From contig NZ_STGM01000002.1 in assembly GCF_004854025.1 (NCBI RefSeq), forward strand, positions 186,001 to 250,000: a stretch of 64,000 bases of DNA, in the 5' to 3' direction. The DNA comes from Microbacterium hydrothermale. Lineage in GTDB: Bacteria > Actinomycetota > Actinomycetes > Actinomycetales > Microbacteriaceae. How positions within the stretch are numbered: the stretch's first letter is position 1; each line of letters opens with the position of its first letter. The notes beneath the pieces were generated by a model. That model was not told the origin of the DNA. It saw only the letters and a list, made by a program, of their open reading frames with translations, and made no database searches. Positions 53,229 to 63,759 of the stretch are shown here, one piece after another. The translations under genes were made by a program, and so were the position numbers.

Positions 53229-54943
53229 CCTGCCCACCGGTGCGTGCGGTCGCCCGCGGCCGCCGCCACCGCGCCCCGGGCGGTCGCATCGAACAGACGG
53301 AGCGCATCGTCGCGGTCGATCGCGCCGAGCGTCGTCTGCACCGTTCCCGCGATGACGTGCCCCGTGAGCGTCGCCGTGCGGACGGCGCGGGCCAGCGGAC
53401 CCTGGTGGACGCCGACCGACTGAAGCCGCGCCAACGGCAGCAGGGTGAGCGAACGCCAGATCCAGCCTCGACGCAGCAGCAGGGCGTCGGCGGTGAGGAG
53501 CACGCCGTTGCGGCGCCACGACAGCGGCCGGAGCCACCGCGCACGCCGAGGGGTCGTCAGATAGGGGTCGTCTTCCACCGGACCCAGGATGCCGTCGCGG
53601 AACACGAGTGTCCATTCGTCGCCCGGCAGCCCGGGGGCGAGGATCCGGAGCACGCGCTCGACGTCGGCACGCGTCCCGATGGGCAGCACGGCCGCGAGCT
53701 GATCGGTGCCGGAGTCCGTGGAGGCTCGTCCCGACAGGCGGTTCACCGTGACCGACCACCACCCGAACGGCCGCCAGAGCAACGGCTGCCGCACCTCGAT
53801 GGCGTGGACGCGTCCCGGCGGAACGACCTCGGTCACCGTCGTGAACAGACCGAACGTCACCCTCACCCCGTCGGACGTCGGGGCGATCGAATAGCGCAGC
53901 CCCCGCGCGACGGAACGCACGTAGTACGCGCCGAAGGCGAGGAACATGGGCACGACGGTGAACAGCAGCCACAGCGTCGACACCGACGCGGCGACCACGA
54001 TGCCGACGACGAAGGCGATGAGCACGAGCGTCGAACCGCTCAGCACGCGCGATGCCACGAGACGGCCGAGGGGGATGCGCACGATGCTCTCGGGCTCGGC
54101 GTCGGAGAAGTCCTCCCCGTCGACGATCCCCTGCAGTCCGTCCGCCACGGTGTCGGCGGCCACCGTCACCAGAGGTCGGCGGTCGCGCGGGTCGGCTCCG
54201 GCCTCGGCCAAGCGGCGACCCGAGGCCAGGCGCAGGATGTCGCCGCGGATCGCCTCGGCGTCCTTGCCCGACAGGTACTCGAGCTTGACGTTCGCATCGA
54301 GGCCGGCGCCGACCACCTCGAGCTTCGCCAGCCCGAGGAGGCGCGCGAGCATCGGGCGCGTCAGGTTCACCCCCTGCACGCGGTCCAGCGGAGCGCGACG
54401 ATGAGTGCGGAAGAGCACTCCGGAGCGCACCTCGACGTCGTCCGCCCCGATGCGCAGCGTGTGGAAACGCCAGGAGAGGCGGAACAACGCCAGCAGCACG
54501 ATCAGCACCGCAAGCGCCACCCCCGCCGCGATGAGGATCAGGTTGTTCGCGAGCAGGAAGTCCACGGGGTCGGGTGGGAGCTCACCCGGCGGCAGGTCGG
54601 TGAAGACGGGGAAGAACAGTTCCAGCAGCCGCTCGCGCAGGTTGGCGACGATGAGACCACCGATCACGAGCAGCGACAGGCCTCCGCGCAGCAACGGCGT
54701 CAGCGGGTGCAGTCGGTGCCACTCCCCGTCGCTGTACGGCGAGCGGACGACCGGGCCGCGTCGCGCCCCCGGGTCTCCCCCGGCCGCGCGAGCCTCCCCC
54801 AGGTCGTCGTCGACCGCGCCGGACGCGGCCGCTGCGCCATCTCCGACAGCCCCGGGACGCTCGCCCGCGCCACCCCCGGCCACACCGGACCGCTCCTCTC
54901 GATCGCCTCCGGCCGCGCCGGGCTCCCGCCCCGGGTCGCTCAC
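53225..54943 (-). CDS. Bacterial PH-domain (bPH_2, YdbT-like) membrane protein
   Basis: A 572-residue membrane protein from GTG 54943, overlapping the stop of the preceding PH gene (GTGA). After an Ala/Gly-rich cytoplasmic tail of about 60 residues it has two pairs of membrane helices, each followed by bPH_2 domains: FHTLRIGADDVEVRSGVLF with RAPLDRVQGVNLTRP, LRYSIAPTSDGVRVTFGLFT, and NGVLLTADALLLRRGWIW with LARLQSVGVHQGPL. This is the YdbS/YdbT pair arrangement. A role in membrane stress or antimicrobial tolerance is suggested in Bacillus; not shown here. Confidence 0.85.
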   Translation of the reverse strand: MSDPGREPGAAGGDREERSGVAGGGAGERPGAVGDGAAAASGAVDDDLGEARAAGGDPGARRGPVVRSPYSDGEWHRLHPLTPLLRGGLSLLVIGGLIVANLRERLLELFFPVFTDLPPGELPPDPVDFLLANNLILIAAGVALAVLIVLLALFRLSWRFHTLRIGADDVEVRSGVLFRTHRRAPLDRVQGVNLTRPMLARLLGLAKLEVVGAGLDANVKLEYLSGKDAEAIRGDILRLASGRRLAEAGADPRDRRPLVTVAADTVADGLQGIVDGEDFSDAEPESIVRIPLGRLVASRVLSGSTLVLIAFVVGIVVAASVSTLWLLFTVVPMFLAFGAYYVRSVARGLRYSIAPTSDGVRVTFGLFTTVTEVVPPGRVHAIEVRQPLLWRPFGWWSVTVNRLSGRASTDSGTDQLAAVLPIGTRADVERVLRILAPGLPGDEWTLVFRDGILGPVEDDPYLTTPRRARWLRPLSWRRNGVLLTADALLLRRGWIWRSLTLLPLARLQSVGVHQGPLARAVRTATLTGHVIAGTVQTTLGAIDRDDALRLFDATARGAVAAAAGDRTHRWAG

Positions 54944-55590
54944 AGCCCCGTCCGCCGGGTCTCCGCCACGGCGACGAGGGTGTCGCGCAGCTGCTCGGCC
55001 GCCTCCTGCGTGAGGCCGGGGATCGTGACCCCCGTCGACGCCGCCGCCGTGACGAGCTTGAGCTGCGCAATCCCGAAGCCGCGGTCCAGCGGGCCGTGGG
55101 TGATGTCGACGAGCTGCATGCGCCCGTACGGCACGGCGACGACGCGCTGCCACAGGATGCCGCGGCGGAAGACGAGGTCGTCGTGGCGCAGCTGGTATCC
55201 GAAGGAGCGCGCCTGTCGCGGGGTGATGAGCAGTCCGATCGCCGTGATCACCAGCACGATCCCCGCGGGGATCCACGGCCAGGGCAGCCCCAAGAAGAGC
55301 TGGAGCGCGACGGCCACGGCGAGCACGAGGACGAACACCGCGCCCTGCGAGATCAGCTGGACCCACACGTAGGCGCGCGCCAGCTGGTGCCACGTGCCGT
55401 CGCCGAGCGGCAGACGGCCCGACGAACGCGGCTCGAGGATGCGCGAGAAGGTGCCCTCATCGAGCGCGCCCTCGCCCGACGGGCCAGCCCCCGACGGTCC
55501 AGCCCCCGACGGGCCGGATCCGGACGGGCCGGACCCCGACGGGTCAGATCCCGATGGGCCCGGCAGGGGTGTCTCCGGGGGTGTCGTCAT
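54940..55590 (-). CDS. Bacterial PH-domain (YdbS-like) membrane protein with Gly-Pro-Ser repeats
   Basis: A 216-residue protein. The N-terminal 40 residues contain five near-identical units of the form GPSGx or DPSGx, encoded by a 15-base tandem repeat. Two membrane helices follow (about residues 75-120) and then one bPH_2 domain (FGYQLRHDDLVFRRGILW, VPYGRMQLVDITHGPLDR). Its start lies 47 bases inside the DUF3180 gene. It probably forms a complex with the larger PH protein encoded next. Confidence 0.85.
   Translation of the reverse strand: MTTPPETPLPGPSGSDPSGSGPSGSGPSGAGPSGAGPSGEGALDEGTFSRILEPRSSGRLPLGDGTWHQLARAYVWVQLISQGAVFVLVLAVAVALQLFLGLPWPWIPAGIVLVITAIGLLITPRQARSFGYQLRHDDLVFRRGILWQRVVAVPYGRMQLVDITHGPLDRGFGIAQLKLVTAAASTGVTIPGLTQEAAEQLRDTLVAVAETRRTGL
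55488..55560. repeat. In-frame 15-base tandem repeats
   Basis: About five imperfect copies of a 15-base unit of the form GACGGGCCGGACCCC encode the GPSGx run at the N-terminus of the PH protein. The end of the array overlaps the last codons of the DUF3180 gene in another frame. Unit length is a multiple of three, so copy-number changes would not break the PH frame. Confidence 0.65.
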
Positions 55591-56029
55591 CGTCGTCCTT
55601 CCGGAGGGTGCAGAGCTGCTCGGCCACGAGACCCGCGACGACGAGGACGACTGCGCACACGACCGTCGCGATGATCGATCCCATCGAGCCTATCGACGGG
55701 GTCGCCGGTCGGCTCAACAAGAAGGCCAGCAGTCCCACGCCGAAGCCGAGCGCCGCCGCCCCGACGAGAGACGAAGCCTTCGCGAGCATCGCGATGCGCA
55801 GGGCACGGAACGGGTCGATGCGTCGATCGCTGCGCCCGCGCGTCGCGCGGTACACCGGCACGGCGAGCACGACGATCACGACCCCCAGCAGCGCCAGGAT
55901 CGTCGGCAGGCTCGCGGCGGGCACGAAGGTCGCCCGGCCCATCGCGGTGAGCATGGTGTCGAGCACGAAGCCGAACACGCCGCCGATGATCACGGCGATG
56001 ATCAGGATGCCGGCTCCCGTGCGCTTCAC
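55544..56029 (-). CDS. DUF3180 membrane protein
   Basis: A 161-residue protein with four membrane helices (about residues 7-27, 40-60, 85-108, 115-138) and the DUF3180 pattern: a TMLTAMGRATFVPA loop and DPFRALRIAMLAKASSLVGA. Starts at GTG 56029, overlapping the folK stop (GTGA). It ends in an acidic DDDDDT tail that overlaps the next gene by 47 bases. It is almost always found next to folK in actinobacteria. Function is unknown. Confidence 0.85.
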   Translation of the reverse strand: MKRTGAGILIIAVIIGGVFGFVLDTMLTAMGRATFVPAASLPTILALLGVVIVVLAVPVYRATRGRSDRRIDPFRALRIAMLAKASSLVGAAALGFGVGLLAFLLSRPATPSIGSMGSIIATVVCAVVLVVAGLVAEQLCTLRKDDDDDTPGDTPAGPIGI

Positions 56030-56553
56030 GTCGCTTCTCCTCGCAGATCTCGCAGCAGGTCGTCGACCCGGCCCCGGCCGGGGATCTCGGCATCCGGATC
56101 CACGTCGAGCCAGGGCACGAGCACGAAATCGCGCTCGTGCGCCCGAGGGTGCGGGACGACGAGGTCGTCGCGGTCGATGACCTCGTCACCGTAGGCGATG
56201 AGGTCGAGATCGAGCGTGCGGTCGCCCCACCGCTCGCGGCGGACGCGCCCGTGGCGGGCCTCGATGCGGTGCAGCGCCGCGAGCAGCGCCGTGGGGGCGA
56301 GACGCGTGCGCAGCGTCGCGACGGCGTTCAGGTACCGGGGAGCGTCCTCGTCCTCGCCCTGCAGCGTGACGGCGACGGTCTCGATCGGAGCCGACACCCG
56401 CACGTCCTCCGTGAGGGGAAGGGCCCGCAGCTCGGCGACGGCGGCGGCCAGCGTCTCGGCGCGCTCGCCCAGGTTCGCGCCCAGGGCGACGACCGCCGCG
56501 ACGGGCGAGGTCCGGGGGGCGTCACCGATCCCGTGCGCCAACCGCACGCTCAC
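56026..56553 (-). CDS. folK: 2-amino-4-hydroxy-6-hydroxymethyldihydropteridine pyrophosphokinase
   Basis: A 175-residue HPPK that pyrophosphorylates the pterin for folate synthesis. ALGANLGER begins the fold (after about 20 extra N-terminal residues), and RWGDRTLDLDLIAYG is the signature with the metal-binding Asp pair, followed by VVPHPRAHERDFVLVP. Starts at GTG 56553, overlapping the folB stop by 4 bases. Confidence 0.92.
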   Translation of the reverse strand: MSVRLAHGIGDAPRTSPVAAVVALGANLGERAETLAAAVAELRALPLTEDVRVSAPIETVAVTLQGEDEDAPRYLNAVATLRTRLAPTALLAALHRIEARHGRVRRERWGDRTLDLDLIAYGDEVIDRDDLVVPHPRAHERDFVLVPWLDVDPDAEIPGRGRVDDLLRDLRGEAT

Positions 56554-56918
56554 GAGCGCGTCCGCGTGATCGTCACCGACACGTCCGCGAACGGGACGGG
56601 GATCGGCGCCGTCGGCTTGTGCACGGTCACGGTGACGGCGTCGATCCGTTCGTCGAGCAGCACGGCGTCGGCGATGCGCGCCGCGAGCTTCTCGAGCAGA
56701 TCGACGGGGTCTCCCGCCACGATCGCGGCGATGCGCTCGGCCAGCTCGCCGTAGTGCACCGTGTCGACGACGTCATCCGTCTCCGCGGCACGCCGCAGGG
56801 GCAGGAACACGGTCGCGTCGACGACGAACTCCTGCCCGTCGCGCTTCTCATCGGGGTAGACCCCGTGGTACCCGAAGGCGCGCACGCCCGTCAGGGTGAT
56901 GCGGTCGGCGGCATCCAT
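56550..56918 (-). CDS. folB: Dihydroneopterin aldolase
   Basis: A 122-residue aldolase that releases glycolaldehyde from dihydroneopterin. It has VRAFGYHGVYPDEKRDGQEF at the N-terminus with the pterin-site Tyr/His, DTVHYGELAERI, and VTVHKPTAPIP containing the catalytic Lys. Its ATG overlaps the folP stop by 1 base (TGATG-type junction). Confidence 0.92.
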   Translation of the reverse strand: MDAADRITLTGVRAFGYHGVYPDEKRDGQEFVVDATVFLPLRRAAETDDVVDTVHYGELAERIAAIVAGDPVDLLEKLAARIADAVLLDERIDAVTVTVHKPTAPIPVPFADVSVTITRTRS

Positions 56919-57709
56919 CAGGACTCCCAGGCGCGGGCGACGGCGAGGGCGTCGCGAGTGGTCGGAACATCGTGCACGCGGACCGCCCAGGCGCCCGCGC
57001 CGGCGGCGAGGGCGCTCGTGACGGCGGTCGCGAGATCGCGTCGGGAGAGATCGGCGTCGTCGCCGAGCGCGTCGGCGAGGAACCTCTTGCGGCTCGTGCC
57101 GACGAGCACGCGGTTACCCCGGGCGACGAGAGCGGGGAGGGCCCGCAGCGTCCGCCAGTTCTGATCACCGCGCTTGCCGAACCCGATACCGGGATCGACG
57201 ACGATCCGCGACGACGGGATGCCCGCCGCCTCCGCGGCGGCGACGCGCTCGTCGAGCTCGGCGACGACCTCGGCCGCCACGTCGACGTACTCCGCTCGCG
57301 CGTACATTTCGCTCGAGGGTCCCCGCCAGTGGCCGATCGCCACCTCGGCTCCGCTCTCGGCGATCGCGGCGAACATCTCCGGGTCGGCGAGGCCCCCCGA
57401 GACGTCGTTCACCAGGCGGGCGCCCGCCGCGACGGCGGCTCGCGCGGTCGAGGCGTTCATGGTGTCGATGCTGACGAACGCCCCCTCGGATGCCAGAGCC
57501 GCGACCACCGGCAGAACGCGCTGCTGCTCGACCCGGGGCGCCACCCGCTCCGCTCCCGGGCGCGTGGACTCGCCGCCGACGTCGAGCAGGTCCGCACCCT
57601 GGGCGCGCAGGGAGCGGGCGTGCGCGATCGCGACGTCGGGGTCGAGGTAACGACCGCCGTCGCTGAAGGAATCGGGGGTGACGTTCACGATCGCCATCAC
57701 GAGCGTCAT
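56918..57709 (-). CDS. folP: Dihydropteroate synthase
   Basis: A 263-residue TIM-barrel enzyme joining the pterin diphosphate with p-aminobenzoate, and the target of sulfonamides. VMAIVNVTPDSFSDGG and DLLDVGGESTRPGA are the two signatures. LVNDVSGG, VVDPGIGFGKRGDQN and VGTSRKRFL line the pocket. Starts at ATG 57709, sharing ATGA with the folE stop. Confidence 0.93.
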   Translation of the reverse strand: MTLVMAIVNVTPDSFSDGGRYLDPDVAIAHARSLRAQGADLLDVGGESTRPGAERVAPRVEQQRVLPVVAALASEGAFVSIDTMNASTARAAVAAGARLVNDVSGGLADPEMFAAIAESGAEVAIGHWRGPSSEMYARAEYVDVAAEVVAELDERVAAAEAAGIPSSRIVVDPGIGFGKRGDQNWRTLRALPALVARGNRVLVGTSRKRFLADALGDDADLSRRDLATAVTSALAAGAGAWAVRVHDVPTTRDALAVARAWES

Positions 57710-58293
57710 CCGCGAGCGCCGATCAGGGCGACGAGCTCGCTACGGGCAGACGGCTCGGCGTACGCCCCGCGGGCCGCGATCGTCACGGTCGAGGCGTCGA
57801 GCTGTCGACCGCCGCGCATGGTCACGCACTCGTGCGTGGCGTCCAGCACGACGAGCACCCCTCGTGCGTCGAGGGCCGAGGCGATCGCGTCGGCCACCTG
57901 CTCGCCGAGCCGTTCCTGCACCTGCGGTCGCGCAGCGAGCACGTCGATGACCTTGGGGAGGGCGCCCAGACCCACGACCTCCTCCCCCGGGAGGTACGCC
58001 ACGTGGGCGCGCCCCCGGAAGGGCAGGAGGTGGTGCTCGCACATCGAGCGGAACGCGATGTCGCGCACCATCACGGCACCGGACGGCAGGGTGTCGGGCG
58101 CGGGCCCGCGCGTCACCGAGATGGTGTGCTGCAGGGGGGCGCCGGCATCCTGGTCCACCCCCGAGAAGAACTCGGCGTAGCTGTCGGCGACGCGTGCGGG
58201 AGTCTGGCGAAGGCCGGGGCGATCGGGGTCCTCCCCGATCGCCTCCAGCAGCTCGCGGACGAGGGCTGCGACCCGTTCTCGATCGACGGCCAC
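57706..58293 (-). CDS. folE: GTP cyclohydrolase I
   Basis: A 195-residue enzyme catalysing the first step of folate/pterin synthesis from GTP. RDIAFRSMCEHHLLPFRGRA holds the zinc ligands Cys and His, VVGLGALPKVIDVLAARPQV and LGVLV/ATHECVTMRG follow with the second Cys region. It starts 6 bases after the ftsH stop, so it is probably transcribed from the ftsH promoter. Confidence 0.93.
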   Translation of the reverse strand: MAVDRERVAALVRELLEAIGEDPDRPGLRQTPARVADSYAEFFSGVDQDAGAPLQHTISVTRGPAPDTLPSGAVMVRDIAFRSMCEHHLLPFRGRAHVAYLPGEEVVGLGALPKVIDVLAARPQVQERLGEQVADAIASALDARGVLVVLDATHECVTMRGGRQLDASTVTIAARGAYAEPSARSELVALIGARG

Positions 58294-58299
58294 GGCGCC

Positions 58300-60303
<2,004 letters not shown>

Positions 60304-60426
60304 GGTGGGCGAGCCCAGCCCTTTCGTGATCCTCCGCAGAAACGCGGTCGCATCAGGCTAACGCCCACGGACTATGCCGGGCCTGTGCGTTCGTCGAGGG
60401 CGTACGGAGACGGCGCTCCGAACGCC

Positions 60427-60978
60427 TCAGGAATACACGTGCGGCGCGAGCACCGCCACATCGCGCAGGTTGCGGTACTTCTCCGCGTAGTCGAGTCCGT
60501 AGCCGATGACGAAATCGTTCGGAATATCGAAACCGACGTAGCGGCAGTCCACTTCGACCTTCATCGCGTCGGGCTTGCGCAGCAGCGCGAGCACCTCGAC
60601 CGACTCCGCCCCGCGCGAGGCGAAGTTCTCGAGCAGCCAGCTCAGGGTGAGGCCGGAGTCGATGATGTCCTCGACGATCAGCACGTGCTTACCGGTGATG
60701 TCGGTGTCGAGGTCTTTGCGGATCTGCACCACGCCGCTCGACCGGGTGGACGCGCCGTACGACGACACGGCCATCCAGTCCATCGACACGTGCATCGGCA
60801 GGTGGCGGGCGAAGTCGGCCATGACCATGACCGCCCCCTTGAGCACGCCCACGAGCACGACGTCGCGCCCCTCGTAGTCGGCGACGACCTGCGTCGCCAG
60901 TTCGGCGAGCTTGCCGTGGATCTGCTCCTCGGTGAGGAGGACTTCGCTGATGTCGTCGGAGATGTCGGCCGCGCGCAT
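60427..60978 (-). CDS. hpt: Hypoxanthine phosphoribosyltransferase
   Basis: A 183-residue purine-salvage enzyme converting hypoxanthine (and usually guanine) with PRPP to the nucleotide. LVGVLKGAVMVMADFAR, the flexible-loop SSYGASTRSSG and the PRPP motif VLIVEDIIDSGLTL are intact; YVGFDIPNDFVIGYGLDY is the typical C-terminus. It lies upstream of ftsH (123 bases) and downstream of tilS across the MFS gene. tilS-hpt-ftsH is a classic order, here interrupted by the transporter. Confidence 0.93.
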   Translation of the reverse strand: MRAADISDDISEVLLTEEQIHGKLAELATQVVADYEGRDVVLVGVLKGAVMVMADFARHLPMHVSMDWMAVSSYGASTRSSGVVQIRKDLDTDITGKHVLIVEDIIDSGLTLSWLLENFASRGAESVEVLALLRKPDAMKVEVDCRYVGFDIPNDFVIGYGLDYAEKYRNLRDVAVLAPHVYS

Positions 60979-61116
60979 CCGAAAAGTCTACGGGGCCGGA
61001 TCCGCGATGTCGTCCGATCGGGGATGCCGCCCGCCCGGCCCCGCACCGACGTGGCGGCGGTAGCGTCGAACGACGGCGGATGCGGGATTCCGCGCATCGA
61101 TCTCGAGGGGGACGCG

Positions 61117-62442
61117 TTGGGACAGCCTCTGCACTCTCGCGGATCGGCGACCGTGACGGCGCCCCGTCCGCGCGGAGCCGCCGCCGTGATCGTGGCGCAG
61201 CTGCTGCTGCGGACCGCGTCGGCGGCGGGCGCGCTCGCCTTGGGCTCGTACTTCGTGGACCTTTCGCGGCAGGGCACCTCGGTGGGGCCGCTCCTGCTGG
61301 GGATCCTGTCGGGCATCGGGTTCCTGGTCGAACTCGTGCTGGCGCCCGTCGCCGGGTCGGCGAGCGACCGCCGCGGACGCAAGGTCTTCCTCGTCGCCGC
61401 CCCTCTGCTGGCCGCGGCCGGCGTCATCCTGACCCCCGGCGCCTCGTGGATCGCGGCGGCACCCTCCCTCGTCCTCGTCGTGGTCGTCGTCGGCATCGCG
61501 CGACTGCTCGACGGGGCGGGAGCCGCGATCTCCGCGCCGACGACCCTCGGACTCCTCGCCGACACGAGCGACGGTGACCGGGGTCGGCGCGGCCGGGTGA
61601 CCAGCCTCTACGAGCTGTCGTCGTCGGGCGGCATCGCCCTCGGCGCCGTCGCGGGACCGCTCCTGTACGCCGCGCTCGGACTCTGGACGTTCGTGGCCCT
61701 CGCCGCCGTCTACGTGGGGGCGGCCGTGCTGACGTTCGCCTTCGTGCCCACCGCCGCGCCGACGCCGACGGCGCGCACCTCGCCCTCGCTCGGCGAGCGC
61801 CTCCGCGTCCTCGTGCAGCCGCGCCTGCTGGCCTTCCTCCCCGCGTGGATCGCCGTCAACGCGATCCTCGGAACCTGGGTGACCTCGCAGATCACGTTCG
61901 TCCTCGCCGGCGACACCCGCGTCGACGGGCAGCTCTTCCCGGGCGCCTTCCGCGGCGACGAGGCGGGACTGTCCCTCGTCCTGGGCGTCTACGTGCTCTT
62001 CTTCAGCCTGTGCATCGTCGCGTGGGCGTTCTTCATCGGCCGGTTGCCCACCGTGCCCGTCCTCTTCCTCACCGTGTCGGGCGCGATGATCGCCTCCGCC
62101 GGACTGCTCCTGGCCAACCGCGGAGCCCCCCTCGCGCTCGCCCTCCCCCTGGTCGCGGTCGGCGTGTTCCTCGAGGCCGGCTTCACCCCGGCCGCCCTCA
62201 CCCACCTCAGCGACATCTCCGCGGAGTTCCGCGACGACCGCGGACTGATCATGGGGGCGTACTCCGTGGTCGTCGGCGCCGGATACGTGCTCGGGAACGT
62301 CCTCGGCGGGGCGTTCGCGCAGTGGCTGCTCTTCGACGGCCTCGCCCTGCTCACGATCGGACTCGCCGCGATCGCCCTCGTGTCGATCGGCGCGATGGCC
62401 GTCGTCGAGAAGCGCGTGCGTCGACCGCTCCCGCGCAGCTGA
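61117..62442 (+). CDS. Major facilitator superfamily transporter
   Basis: A 441-residue transporter with about 12 helices. The MFS loop 2-3 motif is AGSASDRRGRKVFLVA and the middle loop holds about 35 polar residues. The start is placed at TTG 61117, 6 bases after GAGGGGG; GTG 61153 is the alternative. Long open frame extends upstream but is antisense to hpt and ftsH. It is inserted between hpt and tilS on the opposite strand. Substrate is unknown; drug or metabolite efflux is the usual role. Confidence 0.8.
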   Translation: MGQPLHSRGSATVTAPRPRGAAAVIVAQLLLRTASAAGALALGSYFVDLSRQGTSVGPLLLGILSGIGFLVELVLAPVAGSASDRRGRKVFLVAAPLLAAAGVILTPGASWIAAAPSLVLVVVVVGIARLLDGAGAAISAPTTLGLLADTSDGDRGRRGRVTSLYELSSSGGIALGAVAGPLLYAALGLWTFVALAAVYVGAAVLTFAFVPTAAPTPTARTSPSLGERLRVLVQPRLLAFLPAWIAVNAILGTWVTSQITFVLAGDTRVDGQLFPGAFRGDEAGLSLVLGVYVLFFSLCIVAWAFFIGRLPTVPVLFLTVSGAMIASAGLLLANRGAPLALALPLVAVGVFLEAGFTPAALTHLSDISAEFRDDRGLIMGAYSVVVGAGYVLGNVLGGAFAQWLLFDGLALLTIGLAAIALVSIGAMAVVEKRVRRPLPRS

Positions 62443-62524
62443 GGACGCGAGCGCGCTCTCCGCTCGGGCCGGCTCGACCGGTGCGCCTTCGACACGGGGG
62501 CACCGGATGCCGCCGTCGCGGGGT

Positions 62525-63523
62525 TCAGTCGCGGACGCGAGCGACGATCTCGATGCGGTTGCCGACCCGCCGGGCGGCGCACGCGGGCAGGTCGATCGGA
62601 CCCTGCCCCCGCCAGTCGACGGCGAGACGCGCGACCTCGAGCGTCTGCGCGCGGGTCAGTGAGACGCCGAACTCGCTCTCGACGACGTACCGGACGATCC
62701 GGTTGCGCAGCGCCGCGGGATTGGCCGCGAGGGCGGCGACCGAGATCGAGATGCCCGCCTCGGCGTGCTCGACGATGTCTTCGATGGTCTCGTCGATCAT
62801 GTCCTGGAAGGCCGCGGCATCCTCCCGCAGCTGCTCGGCCGTGCGCGCGAGCGCCTCGGCGACGCCCGGTCCGAGCTCGTCCTCGAGCACGGGCAGCACC
62901 CGATCCCGCACGCGCACCCGCCGGAACGCGGGGTCGGCGTTCTGCGGATCCTCCCAGGGCTCGAGGCCCTCCGCGGCGCACGCGGCGACGGTCGTCCGCC
63001 GGCGCACGCCGAGCAACGGGCGCAGCCAGGTCGGGCCCGCGGCATCCCGTCGTTCCGCCGCCATGCCCGACAGACTCGTCGCGCCGGAGCCCCGGGCGAG
63101 GCCCAGCAGCACCGTCTCGGCCTGATCGTCGAGGGTGTGGCCGAGCAGCACGGCCTCGGCGCCCGCATCCGCTGCCGCCCCCGCGAGGGCGGCGTAACGC
63201 GCGGCGCGGGCGTCGGCCTCGGGGCCGTCCTTCGGCACCACCTCGACGGCGATCACGCGCGCGGCGATGCCCCGCTCCCGCGCGTCGTGCGCCACGCGCG
63301 CCGCGACGGCATCCGAGCCCTCCTGCAGGCCGTGGTCGATCACGACGGCCTCGACCCGGATGCCGAGGCGCTCGGCCTCGAACGACGTCGCCGCCGCGAG
63401 CGCGAGCGAGTCCGCCCCGCCCGACAGCGCCACCACGACGCCACCGGTGCGGCCCTCGAGTGCTGTACGCACGGCCCTGCGCACCTCGGCGACGGCGGGG
63501 GAGAGTCCAGGGCGGCGATCCAT
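62525..63523 (-). CDS. tilS: tRNA(Ile)-lysidine synthetase
   Basis: A 332-residue enzyme that modifies the wobble C of tRNA-Ile(CAU) to lysidine. The PP-loop VALSGGADSLAL (SGGADS at 34-39) binds ATP. LLGHTLDDQAETVLLGLARG and RPLLGVRR are family motifs, and WEDPQNADPAFRRVRVR is the usual C-terminal end of the core. The full-length C-terminal domain is reduced, as often in actinobacteria. ATG 63523 has G-rich DNA immediately before it. Confidence 0.9.
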   Translation of the reverse strand: MDRRPGLSPAVAEVRRAVRTALEGRTGGVVVALSGGADSLALAAATSFEAERLGIRVEAVVIDHGLQEGSDAVAARVAHDARERGIAARVIAVEVVPKDGPEADARAARYAALAGAAADAGAEAVLLGHTLDDQAETVLLGLARGSGATSLSGMAAERRDAAGPTWLRPLLGVRRRTTVAACAAEGLEPWEDPQNADPAFRRVRVRDRVLPVLEDELGPGVAEALARTAEQLREDAAAFQDMIDETIEDIVEHAEAGISISVAALAANPAALRNRIVRYVVESEFGVSLTRAQTLEVARLAVDWRGQGPIDLPACAARRVGNRIEIVARVRD

Positions 63524-63759
63524 CCCCCTACGGTATTGGCCGGCTGACGCAAGGCAGGAGTTTCGCCCTTCGCGGTCACGGCCGGGGCGGCAACCGGCCG
63601 CGTCGCGCCGCGCCCGCCGCGGGTTCTCCTGTGTCGTGGCCCGACCGACCGGCGCGCCGCGACCGCCGTCGCCGCCCACCCATCGCGTGCAGACCACGCG
63701 CGGAACCGCGGCCCGACTAGGCTGGGCCGCGGAAATCCACAGATCTAAGGAGCACGAGT

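Noticed and set aside
50074..53355. Plus-strand open frame opposite lysS, the panC-like gene and DUF2520
   Set aside because: Antisense shadow: it spans three certain minus-strand genes and shows no domain or plausible composition.
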